Shown piece by piece: positions 7,288 through 14,051 of a stretch of DNA of 15,204 nt. The DNA lies in NCBI GenBank assembly GCA_030632405.1, contig DAOVUU010000012.1, forward strand, positions 1 to 15,204. Direction: 5' to 3'. The position numbers and the translations under genes were made by a program. Source of the stretch: Desulfobulbaceae bacterium. GTDB lineage: Bacteria > Desulfobacterota > Desulfobulbia > Desulfobulbales > Desulfocapsaceae. The notes under the pieces were generated by a model. That model was not told the DNA's origin. It made no database searches and saw only the letters and a list, made by a program, of their open reading frames with translations. Every line of letters begins with the position of its first letter. Position 1 is the stretch's first letter.

Positions 7288-9510
7288 CTAAAGCCGCTTC
7301 AGTTTAGCATAATCAAGATGCAGTGTCTTCAGGCCATGTCTGTCAAAATGGACATCCAGAGACCGTCCATCAGAAAGCTTTACCACCGTGCCGACTCCAA
7401 AAAAAGGATGGTTCACCTTGCATCCTTGCGAAAAGTCAGACATGTTCAATTTCTTCTTTTTTCTCTGCACTGGTTCATAATTTATGGCTGACGGTTCAGT
7501 ACGCGAGAACATCTTATAATCATTTGAAAACTGCTCCCCCACTCTCTCGTAGAGCCCGGCACTCAGTTCGCTGAGAAATGGCGACATTCCAACATGCTTA
7601 AACTGTCGGTCCGGTGTCATCAACTGCCGGGGATAGGTAATATAAAGATATTCTTTTGCCCGGGTTGCAGCAACATAGAGCAATCTCCTCTCCTCCTCCC
7701 ACTGTTCTCCTGCGGCAGCGGATGCATGGGGAAAACGGCCATCCGCCACCCCGATGATGAAGACCGCATCAAATTCCAGTCCTTTTGATGAATGAATAGT
7801 CGAAAGCACCAGTCGTTTCACGCTGCCAGCATCCAAAGATACGGTTTCCGGTGGATCAAGAGTAGTATCATCGATGAATGGCTGAAGTTCATCGTATCCC
7901 TTCATTATAGAACTGAGCTGATCAAGATCTTTTTGACGTTTAGGAAAATCATCTGCATAAATTTGCAGGAAAACCGGCTGATAATAATTCTGCACCTTCT
8001 CATACAGCACTGAAGGATTCTGGCTGCCGGAACGTAACTCTTTAAAGAGATCCGTCAGCTTTACAAAGGACATCCTCCACGTTTTCCCGGCAGGGTATTT
8101 TGTCAGCGCAACAAAAGGATCAGACGCGCTGGAAATAAAGGTTGTAATCTTCCGGGCTGTTTTTGGCCCAACCTTTTCAAGTTGGAGCAGTATCCTGTTC
8201 CAGGAAAGATTATCCTGCGGATTGACCAGAACTCGTAGAAAAGCCAACACATCTTTCATATGTGCTGATTCTGTGAGTTTCAGCCCACCGCGCTTTTCAA
8301 AATCTATGCCTTCAGCGGCCAGTTCCAGCTCAAGTTTATAGGAATGAAACCCGGAACGAAAGAGTACAGCAATATTTTCAATATCAATGCCCTGCTGATG
8401 CAGTTTTTTAATGGTTTTAACAATAAACCTGGCCTCCTCCCGCTCATCTCGTGCAGTAAACAGTTTGGGAAGAATGTCACCTTCAATGCTGGTAAAAAGT
8501 GTTTTAGTGAATTTCTCTACCGCATTTCTAATAATATCATTGGTAAGAGAGAGAATAGGCTGAGTCGAGCGGTAATTTTCTTCGAGTTTAATGATCCGAG
8601 TACTCTTAAAAACCTTCGGAAATCGCATGATATTAAAAAAATCCGCCCCCCTGAAGGAGTAGATTGACTGGGAATCATCCCCCACAACCATTACATTGTC
8701 GTGGGTATATGCTGACATACGAACAATGTCCGCCTGAATAAGATTGGTGTCCTGATACTCGTCTACCATTATATGGGAGAATCTTTCAGAGAGAGTTGTA
8801 CGTACCTGATCCGATTCTTCAAGAAGCCGCTTCCAATTCACCAGGAGATCATCATAATCCATCAAACCATGGTTATACTTGAACTCCCTGTAATGTTTCT
8901 GCAGCTGCAGTATATCATCAATATGATCCCCAAGATGAGCATATTGATCATAGACCAGATCCTCGAGATCAATAGATTTGTTGATGGATCCACTGATCAT
9001 GTTGATAATAACTCTTTTAGAGGGAAATCGTTTATTACCCTTTCCCAGCCCCAGCGAGGATTTAAGCAGATTAACAATACCTTCCGCATCACCTCTGTCA
9101 ATTATAGAAAACGCTGAACCAAAACCAAGTTCAGCTCCATACCGCCGAAGCAGCATATTGGCAACCCCATGGAAAGTACCTCCGACCACACGACTGCATG
9201 TATCATTGAGTAATCTTCCGGCTCGCCATAACATTTCCTGGCTCGATTTTCTGGTAAAGGTAAGAAGCAGGATCGATTCAGGGGCGATCCCTTTCTCTAT
9301 CAAATGGGCAACACGATACACCAGGGTGCGCGTCTTGCCACTCCCCGCTCCGGCAATGACCAGCACTGGCCCTTCAGTAGTAATAACGGCCTCGTATTGC
9401 GACTCGTTGAGCGCTTTCAGGTCTATCCCCTGACCAGTCAAACTTTTGTCTTCTCCAGTGATCTCTATATTCATGCGGGCTACATTAACACAGTGTTTTT
9501 CCTCCCGCAA
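7288..9510 (-). CDS. ATP-dependent DNA helicase, UvrD/PcrA (SF1A) family
   Basis: A 3'-5' DNA helicase of repair and replication. All SF1A motifs are present in the 740-residue frame: Q motif LNESQYEAV (34-42), Walker A AGAGSGKT (53-60), motif Ia TFTRKSS, motif II DEYQDT (250-255), motif III GDDSQSIYSFRGAD (277-290), motif IV LEENYRS, motif V STIHSSKGLEFD and motif VI LLYVAATRAKE. The last 50 residues (VNHPFFGVGTVVKLSDG...) resemble the Tudor-like tail that lets UvrD and PcrA bind RNA polymerase. The start is uncertain: the long frame opens with TTG at 9510 and has no ribosome site, while an in-frame ATG at 9474 gives MNIEITGEDK. A GGGAGG lies between them but serves neither well. Confidence 0.93.
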   Translation of the reverse strand: MREEKHCVNVARMNIEITGEDKSLTGQGIDLKALNESQYEAVITTEGPVLVIAGAGSGKTRTLVYRVAHLIEKGIAPESILLLTFTRKSSQEMLWRAGRLLNDTCSRVVGGTFHGVANMLLRRYGAELGFGSAFSIIDRGDAEGIVNLLKSSLGLGKGNKRFPSKRVIINMISGSINKSIDLEDLVYDQYAHLGDHIDDILQLQKHYREFKYNHGLMDYDDLLVNWKRLLEESDQVRTTLSERFSHIMVDEYQDTNLIQADIVRMSAYTHDNVMVVGDDSQSIYSFRGADFFNIMRFPKVFKSTRIIKLEENYRSTQPILSLTNDIIRNAVEKFTKTLFTSIEGDILPKLFTARDEREEARFIVKTIKKLHQQGIDIENIAVLFRSGFHSYKLELELAAEGIDFEKRGGLKLTESAHMKDVLAFLRVLVNPQDNLSWNRILLQLEKVGPKTARKITTFISSASDPFVALTKYPAGKTWRMSFVKLTDLFKELRSGSQNPSVLYEKVQNYYQPVFLQIYADDFPKRQKDLDQLSSIMKGYDELQPFIDDTTLDPPETVSLDAGSVKRLVLSTIHSSKGLEFDAVFIIGVADGRFPHASAAAGEQWEEERRLLYVAATRAKEYLYITYPRQLMTPDRQFKHVGMSPFLSELSAGLYERVGEQFSNDYKMFSRTEPSAINYEPVQRKKKKLNMSDFSQGCKVNHPFFGVGTVVKLSDGRSLDVHFDRHGLKTLHLDYAKLKRL

Positions 9511-9590
9511 CGTCAGTTGACAAAACAGGATGTCCGGTTATATTGGCAGATCAAATCCCTTGTAATGGATCACACCACGCCTTTTAACTC

Positions 9591-9613
9591 TATCGATGGC
9601 GTCATAATGATAT
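9591..9613 (+). repeat. GATGGCGTC-family repeat core (copy B)
   Basis: tatcgatggcgtcataatga, preceded by ttttaactc, in the gap between the divergent helicase gene and the 9647 gene. Copy A has the similar ctttaactttgatggcgtcg. Only the core and a few flanking bases are shared, so membership is less certain than for A and C. Confidence 0.4.
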
Positions 9614-9646
9614 GAAAATTTGTAACAACGAAAGAGATTAAAGATC

Positions 9647-10045
9647 ATGACAACAAATACATTAGAAGCACTCTTTACCAGCGGAGCTCTTCTCAAAATT
9701 TTCCCGGAAGACAGAACAAACGATTTTTTTGAAGCCCTGTTTGGAGATGCAAATGAAGGTTCTTATGATATTGAACTTGCCTACAGGGGCATGGACGGCC
9801 AGAACCTGATTTTCGAATTACTCCTGCACGAAAGGCCAGACTGCTGCCTTGCATGCAACCTTACCCAGGGACTGCCCCAGGTATTTTCCCGGCATCCAGT
9901 TATAAACGTAGGTTCCATTGTCAAGGACATTGACACACTCATCGGGGATAGAGGTACATGCGGAGAGTGGACACTGGGCCAGACAGAACAACGAAGCAGT
10001 TCTCTTCATGTCATTCCAATCAGAATAATGATTCAAATGGGCTGA
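9647..10045 (+). CDS. Conserved small protein of sulfate reducers (function unknown)
   Basis: A 132-residue soluble protein. The opening (LEALFTSGALLKIFPEDRTNDFFEALFGDANEGSYDI) and the block CLACNLTQGLPQVFSRHPVINV match a family I recall from Desulfobacterota, which databases often carry under the mistaken title 'pancreas/duodenum homeobox protein 1'. It has no homeodomain. The core CCLACN with nearby His and Arg residues is the most characteristic part, and the end SSLHVIPIRIMI looks like a beta strand. There is no signal peptide or membrane segment. It is transcribed away from the helicase gene and ends at a shared bidirectional terminator. The ribosome site is weak (AAAGAG about 12 bp upstream). 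The family recall is from memory; the role is unknown. Confidence 0.75.
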   Translation: MTTNTLEALFTSGALLKIFPEDRTNDFFEALFGDANEGSYDIELAYRGMDGQNLIFELLLHERPDCCLACNLTQGLPQVFSRHPVINVGSIVKDIDTLIGDRGTCGEWTLGQTEQRSSSLHVIPIRIMIQMG

Positions 10046-10052
10046 GAAACCT

Positions 10053-10100
10053 CTCCAATAAAAAAGGCCGACTGTTTCCAGTCGACCTTTTTTATTGGAG
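10053..10100. terminator. Bidirectional intrinsic terminator
   Basis: The stem pairs ctccaataaaaaaggccgac with gtcgaccttttttattggag around the loop tgtttcca (inner pairs ctg/cag), leaving one A-C mismatch. An A6 run and a T6 run flank the GC core, so it works in both directions. It sits between the convergent 9647 and GGDEF genes. Confidence 0.9.
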
Positions 10101-10114
10101 GTATGAGAAATTAT

Positions 10115-10142
10115 TCAACTGCACTCTTCAACTGCACACTCT
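10115..10142. repeat. Tandem repeat at the 3' end of the GGDEF gene
   Basis: tcaactgcactct (10115-10127) is followed directly by tcaactgcacactct (10128-10142). The second copy, read on the minus strand, holds the last codons and the TGA stop; the first lies just after it. A small recent duplication is the simplest reading, with little effect on the protein. Confidence 0.6.
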
Positions 10143-11138
10143 TGCACGCCCTTTCGCCTTTGCATGATAAAGGATGTCATCGGCTCGTTCAAACCACTGC
10201 TTTAATGTTTCATTTCCCTGCAGCTCTGCAACCCCGGCACTTATACCCAGTTTTATACTCTCATTGGCCCAGACATTGAGACCATCCACCCCGGAACACA
10301 ATCTTTCTGCCAGAATGCCGGCATTTTTCAGATCGGTATTATCAAGAACAAGAATAAACTCATCACCGCCTATACGAACAAGGAGGTCAGTGGAACGTAC
10401 GGCATGACTTAAGACATCGGCTACTGAAACCAGCACCTCGTCACCTCTCTGATGTCCGAGATGGTCATTGATATTCTTAAACTTGTCAAGATCCATTAAA
10501 ATCATTGTCAAAGGACGACAATAGCGCCTTGCACTGTCAATCATACCATCGATACGGTCATCAAATACTCTCCGGTTCGCAAGGCCCGTCAAGGGGTCGT
10601 TGCTAGCTCTCTCGAACAAATCTTCATATTCAAGACCACGTCGCAGCGAATCAGCCAGAATTTCCAGGGATTGATTTATCAGCTCCATCTCATCTTCGTA
10701 TAATTCCTGATCTTTTTTCAAAATCAGCAAAATCCCTGAATCATCGATTGTCTCAAAAATCCATTTATAGGCATAATATCCATCATGACAGGCACATGTA
10801 TTCTCAAATTTCGTGCCGGTTTCAATCAGCTGTTCCGCCAGGGCTATCGTTTTTCGTCTATAAGGCCCGTGTCCCGAGCAAAACAGATGTCTCTTGTTAC
10901 GAACGCTGTTATCATACCCGATGAGCTCATGCATGACCAAGGGCATCAACCAGACAGAATATGCTTCAATCATACCGGTCAAACTTAGAATCCCAGCCAT
11001 CCTGCCATGAAGTTTGTTAATAAGATCCAGGCGTTCTGATTGTTTTTTCAGAATATCGAGCTCAACCATAACCTTTTCAATCTCAACCTGCTCAAAATGA
11101 GATGGCGGTAATTGAGGTTCTTTTGTCGAAAGAGTCAT
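10128..11138 (-). CDS. Diguanylate cyclase (GGDEF domain) with Cys/His-rich N-terminal region
   Basis: Makes cyclic di-GMP from two GTP. The 336-residue protein ends in a complete GGDEF domain: DPLTGLANRR (181-190), MDLDKFKNINDHLGH, and RIGGDEF with GGDEF at 247-251. The inhibitory I-site RSTD (238-241) lies exactly five residues upstream, so feedback inhibition by the product is expected. The N-terminal 150 residues have a short coiled-coil-like start (residues 18-40), then a region with C87-S-G-H, C115-A-C117-H and aromatic YYAYKW that I cannot assign; it may be a diverged GAF-type sensor or a metal or redox site. No membrane segment is clear. AAGGAA precedes the ATG. A sigma-28-like promoter lies about 75 bp upstream. 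Confidence 0.93.
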   Translation of the reverse strand: MTLSTKEPQLPPSHFEQVEIEKVMVELDILKKQSERLDLINKLHGRMAGILSLTGMIEAYSVWLMPLVMHELIGYDNSVRNKRHLFCSGHGPYRRKTIALAEQLIETGTKFENTCACHDGYYAYKWIFETIDDSGILLILKKDQELYEDEMELINQSLEILADSLRRGLEYEDLFERASNDPLTGLANRRVFDDRIDGMIDSARRYCRPLTMILMDLDKFKNINDHLGHQRGDEVLVSVADVLSHAVRSTDLLVRIGGDEFILVLDNTDLKNAGILAERLCSGVDGLNVWANESIKLGISAGVAELQGNETLKQWFERADDILYHAKAKGRARVCS

Positions 11139-11213
11139 GAGTTATTTCCTTATCCTGAATGCTTTAACCAAGAGCTGGAAACCAATTAAAGGTGGCAACC
11201 AATCTTAGTGTAC

Positions 11214-11240
11214 TTATCGTCCATGGCTAAAATATCTTTA
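11214..11240 (-). promoter_or_regulatory. Candidate sigma-28 (FliA) promoter of the GGDEF gene
   Basis: On the minus strand TAAAGATA, an 11-bp spacer, then GACGATAA. The E. coli FliA consensus is TAAAGTTT-N11-GCCGATAA, so 13 of 16 bases and the spacing agree. It would give a leader of roughly 70 nt. Flagellar control of a diguanylate cyclase is biologically plausible, but there are no motility genes in the window. Confidence 0.45.
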
Positions 11241-11332
11241 CCTTTTTTTAACAATATATGAATTTTATGCATTTTTTATGCCACCATGGGAAACACACCG
11301 GCACAGCTACCGAAAACCATGGGCCATGGACA

Positions 11333-11367
11333 ATATTTTATATTTATTCCAATGTGTTATAAAATAT
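11333..11367. repeat. AT inverted repeat
   Basis: atattttata (11333-11342) and tataaaatat (11358-11367) are perfect inverted copies around a 15-nt loop. It lies just after a CCATGGgCCATGG doublet. It could be part of a mobile repeat or a weak hairpin; composition alone makes AT palindromes fairly common here. Confidence 0.45.
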
Positions 11368-11423
11368 CACTTATAAAAATAAAATCGACTAAAAACACTG
11401 GCATTATAATAAAAGCAAAACGA

Positions 11424-11439
11424 TGTCATAATTATGACA
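11424..11439. repeat. Perfect 16-bp palindrome
   Basis: tgtcataattatgaca is identical on both strands. It extends on the right into the box TTATGACACCA and on the left into cga. It could be an operator, or two repeat ends (GATGnnGTCATAA and its complement) lying head to head. Confidence 0.5.
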
Positions 11440-11551
11440 CCATTTTCAAATCAGACTATTCAATTACCCTTTAACAAATCAGTGGATTATAGTAATCCTC
11501 AGAACCGAAAGAGCAACCTGGGGATATACTTTCTCTTTTAAACGGAATCAG

Positions 11552-11589
11552 TATTGATGGCATCGAATGGACTTTTTATGACACCACCA
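11552..11589 (+). repeat. GATGGCRTC-family repeat (copy D)
   Basis: tattgatggcatcgaatgg is followed by actttttatgacaccacc. The second half resembles the inverse complement of the first (GGTGGTGTCATAA against GATGGCATCGAA, differing mostly by transitions). It reads as a short element with both terminal inverted repeats and almost no interior. It lies 37 bp before nagZ. Confidence 0.5.
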
Positions 11590-11625
11590 GTATTAAAATA
11601 ACGAATAATTTCAGGGAAGTAACAA

Positions 11626-12693
11626 ATGACTCACCTCTCCATAGCAGAAAAAATCGGCCAGCTTTTCCTGATCGGATTTGAAGGTGCCAAACTTTTCCCA
11701 GATCATCCTGTTGCAACTGATATACTCAAGAGGAACCTGGGAGGGGTAATTCTCTTTGACAAACTGCTTGCCAAAAATCTGACAAGCAACAACATAGTCA
11801 CACCGACCCAAGTTGCTGATCTCACATCCTCCCTGCAGGATCTGGCAGAAGGGAATCTTCTGATCGCGGTTGACCAGGAGGGCGGGATGGTAGCCAGGCT
11901 TAAAGAGCAACATGGCTTCCCTTCCATTCCCGGTGCAGAACTCCTTGGAAATAGTGTTGATCCAGAGGAGACCAGTCGCTGCAGCCGGCAGGTGGCCTTT
12001 ATGCTTCATTCACTGGGAATAAACTTCAACCTGGCACCGGTAGTCGATCTCAATATTTACCCGAAAAACCCTATCATCGGAGCGTATGGCCGGAGTTTTT
12101 CAAAAGACCCGGATATTGTCTTCGAAAATGCAAGCAGATGGATCGCAGCGCACCGGCAGCAGGGAGTGCTCTCCTGTTTGAAGCATTTCCCCGGACACGG
12201 CAGTTCCCGTAGTGATTCCCACCTCGATTTTGTCGACATCTCTACCACCTGGCACGAAGTTGAACTGCAACCATACAGAGACTTTATAATAGGGGGATAC
12301 CAGGAGGCGATAATGGTTGGTCACCTCTTCAACAGTCACCTTGATGAATTTTACCCGGCTACCCTCTCCTATTCCACTGTCCATGGGATTTTGCGCAGTC
12401 AGCTTCAATACGAAGGACTTGTTGTCTCGGACGATATGCAGATGAGGGCCATCACCGATCGTTATGGTCTGGAAGAAGCGTGTTGTAAAGCAATCTCTGC
12501 CGGTGTAGATTTACTGATAGTAGGCAATAATATCTGTCACGATCCACACATTTTTGAGAGAATACAGGAAGGATTGCTCAGAGCTGTAGAGCAGGGAAAA
12601 TTAACAACACAAAGGATAGAAGAGGCATGGACCCGTGTACAGAAATTCAAACTATTGATGGCGTCGAAAAAAGTCCGAGCTCCTTCGTTGTAG
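11626..12693 (+). CDS. nagZ: Beta-N-acetylhexosaminidase, glycoside hydrolase family 3
   Basis: Removes N-acetylglucosamine from anhydro-muropeptides in peptidoglycan recycling. The 355-residue protein is a single GH3 TIM barrel, as in NagZ. It shows LIAVDQEGGMVARL (79-92), LAPVVDLN (137-144), the signature KHFPGHG (186-192) with the D197-S-H199 catalytic loop that defines NagZ-type GH3, and LVVSDDMQM with the nucleophile Asp (D269). No signal peptide is present, so it should act in the cytoplasm. AGGGAAG precedes the ATG. The last 12 codons, from L344 (MASKKVRAPS...), are encoded by the start of a dispersed repeat element, so the C-terminus is probably not ancestral. It may also act on other N-acetylglucosaminides. 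Confidence 0.93.
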   Translation: MTHLSIAEKIGQLFLIGFEGAKLFPDHPVATDILKRNLGGVILFDKLLAKNLTSNNIVTPTQVADLTSSLQDLAEGNLLIAVDQEGGMVARLKEQHGFPSIPGAELLGNSVDPEETSRCSRQVAFMLHSLGINFNLAPVVDLNIYPKNPIIGAYGRSFSKDPDIVFENASRWIAAHRQQGVLSCLKHFPGHGSSRSDSHLDFVDISTTWHEVELQPYRDFIIGGYQEAIMVGHLFNSHLDEFYPATLSYSTVHGILRSQLQYEGLVVSDDMQMRAITDRYGLEEACCKAISAGVDLLIVGNNICHDPHIFERIQEGLLRAVEQGKLTTQRIEEAWTRVQKFKLLMASKKVRAPSL

Positions 12694-12824
12694 GTTTTTA
12701 TCAGAACCTCAGCATACCACATGTATGGCTGAGGGCCTGATAAAAACACTACGCCTTGTATACTTAGCCATCTGAAGCTTCCGATAAGCGCAGACATCGA
12801 GTGACCTTTTTCCGAATTTATCAA
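12655..12824 (+). repeat. MITE-like or palindromic repeat element (copy C)
   Basis: It begins TTGATGGCGTCGAAAAAAG inside the nagZ 3' end. It ends, read in inverse complement from 12824, with TTGATAAATTCGGAAAAAG, giving imperfect terminal inverted repeats. The interior holds a long hairpin (12690-12752) and the block TAGCCATCTGAAGCTT, which recurs in copy A. The total is about 170 bp, with no coding capacity of its own. Confidence 0.55.
12690..12752. repeat. Long hairpin inside the repeat, possible terminator of nagZ
   Basis: Arms gtttttatcag (12694-12704) and ctgataaaaac (12737-12747) enclose a second pair, ctcagcatac and gtatggctgag, with one bulge. The stem overlaps the nagZ stop codon. 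No T-run follows on the plus strand, so it is not a standard intrinsic terminator, but it could slow or end transcription or protect the mRNA 3' end. Confidence 0.65.
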
Positions 12825-12843
12825 CTATTGAGGAAAACTGAAA

Positions 12844-13251
12844 ATGGACCAAAATAATAGTCAAACTCATTCTCTCATCGTAGGATATCTACTCTGGATA
12901 TTCGGATTCCTGGGAGCACACCGGTTTTATTATGGAAAACAGATAAGTGGTACAATCTATTTTTTCACCCTCGGTTTGCTCTTTGTCGGGTGGATAGTTG
13001 ACCTCTTTCTCATCCCGGGCATGAACAAAAAAGCTGATATACGTTTTCGGCAGGGTAAGGTTGACTTTAATGTATCCTGGCTGCTGCTCACATTTCTCGG
13101 TTTTTTCGGTATTCACAGAATGTATATGGGAAAATGGATTACCGGCCTTGTCTATCTCTGTACAGTTGGCCTGTTTGGTTTGGGCTACATTTATGATTTC
13201 TGGACATTAAATGACCAGATAACCCTGATAAACGGCTCTGAGGACAATTAA
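12844..13251 (+). CDS. TM2 domain protein with two tandem TM2 units
   Basis: A 135-residue membrane protein. Residues about 12-60 ([19 protein letters not shown]...[10 protein letters not shown]) form one TM2 unit: two helices joined by a short turn with the typical GxHRFYxG motif. Residues about 78-128 ([19 protein letters not shown]...GYIYDFWTL) repeat the same pattern, giving four helices in all. The halves are clearly duplicated ([11 protein letters not shown] against [11 protein letters not shown]). TM2 proteins are common in bacteria and have no established biochemical role. A TGAGGA ribosome site precedes the ATG. The next gene starts 1 bp after the stop, so the two are tightly coupled. 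Confidence 0.88.
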   Translation: MDQNNSQTHSLIVGYLLWIFGFLGAHRFYYGKQISGTIYFFTLGLLFVGWIVDLFLIPGMNKKADIRFRQGKVDFNVSWLLLTFLGFFGIHRMYMGKWITGLVYLCTVGLFGLGYIYDFWTLNDQITLINGSEDN

Positions 13252-13252
13252 A

Positions 13253-13501
13253 ATGAAGCGTCCGGAAATTGAATATCCATGCACCTGGGTTTACAAAGTG
13301 ATAGGGCAGGATTGTACGATTTTAAAAGAAATTATTGTCTCGACCTGTGCTCCACAGGATGTGAAAATTACTCACTCAAATACAAGCTCCGGGGGGAAAT
13401 ACCACAGCCTCAATGCTGAACTCACTGTAAATGATGAAGCTGCCAGACTCGGTATATATGATACCCTGAAGAACAGTCCCGGAGTAAAATTCGTTCTTTA
13501 A
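13253..13501 (+). CDS. DUF493 (YbeD-like) domain protein
   Basis: An 82-residue protein matching the small DUF493/YbeD family: FP(x)-type opening (here IEYPCTWVYKVIGQD), then ITHSNTSSGGKYHSLNAELTVNDEAARLGIYDTLKNSPGVKFVL, where SSxGKYxSL and the final GVKFVL are characteristic. The fold is ACT-like, pointing to a regulatory or small-ligand role; E. coli ybeD sits beside lipoate genes, which are absent here. It starts 1 bp after the TM2 gene with GAGGAC inside that gene's end. The 172-aa gene follows 8 bp on. Family is fairly sure, function unknown. Confidence 0.85.
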   Translation: MKRPEIEYPCTWVYKVIGQDCTILKEIIVSTCAPQDVKITHSNTSSGGKYHSLNAELTVNDEAARLGIYDTLKNSPGVKFVL

Positions 13502-13509
13502 CTCAAGAT

Positions 13510-14028
13510 ATGGAAATGACGACCAAAACAGCTGAAAAAAAATCACAGCTTATCGCCTCTCTGCGTGAGGGTGTCGCCGTTGTGCAGATGGTCCTATTTA
13601 AAGAGATAAAAGCGAGGCTCATGAATAAACTCCTGTCAAAAAACCAGACATTCCTGTCAATGCTTGCTGGATCAGTCACCAACGAAGTGTTTGGCAGTCA
13701 GAATCCGGAAAAAAAGTTTGAGACTTTCCGACAAGAACATATGGGTGAAATTGAACAGGAACTTCTCAGCCTGAGAACTGACATGCCAAAACTCTGTGCG
13801 AAGGTCACAGACGCCCTTCGCATTCAAACACTTTGCGACCACCAGGAGGGAGAAGACAGTTCTGAGACCCTTATCAGGGCAAAAGAGAGCGGCATTTTGA
13901 TTGAGGAGAGAGAGGTTCCCCTTCCCTCAGCCTTTATGACCATTGTGAGATTACTCGGAGAGGAACATAATCTGATAGTTCCACCTGTCCAGATAACTCC
14001 TGAACAGGACCAATCAATAATACACTAA
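13510..14028 (+). CDS. Hypothetical protein, mostly helical
   Basis: A 172-residue frame that I do not recognise. It is rich in charged helices: residues 1-40 (KKSQLIASLREGVAVVQMVLFKEIKARLMNKLL) and 68-105 (EKKFETFRQEHMGEIEQELLSLRTDMPKLCAKVTDALRIQTLCDHQ) look helical and amphipathic. A possible strand-loop segment follows (GILIEEREVPLPSAFMTIVRLLGEEHNLIVPP). Two cysteines (in KLCAKV and TLCDHQ) are not in a known motif, and no signal peptide or clear membrane helix is present. It starts 8 bp after the DUF493 gene, so it is the last gene of that cluster. A second ATG at 13516 (MTTKTAEK) is equally likely as start. It converges on pabBC with 23 bp between stops. Confidence 0.75.
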   Translation: MEMTTKTAEKKSQLIASLREGVAVVQMVLFKEIKARLMNKLLSKNQTFLSMLAGSVTNEVFGSQNPEKKFETFRQEHMGEIEQELLSLRTDMPKLCAKVTDALRIQTLCDHQEGEDSSETLIRAKESGILIEEREVPLPSAFMTIVRLLGEEHNLIVPPVQITPEQDQSIIH

Positions 14029-14051
14029 CCCCAGAGAAGGACAATGGCTAT

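Larger units (their letters stand above)
11139..11625. other. AT-rich, repeat-laden intergenic region
   Basis: The 487 bp between the GGDEF gene and nagZ carry no supported gene. They hold the sigma-28-like promoter, three TTATGMCACCA boxes (11276-11286, 11432-11442, 11576-11586), a 10-bp inverted repeat with a 15-nt loop (11333-11367), a perfect 16-bp palindrome (11424-11439) and a GATGGCATCG core (11557-11566). No promoter for nagZ stands out. Most of this looks like worn copies of the dispersed repeat family. Confidence 0.6.
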
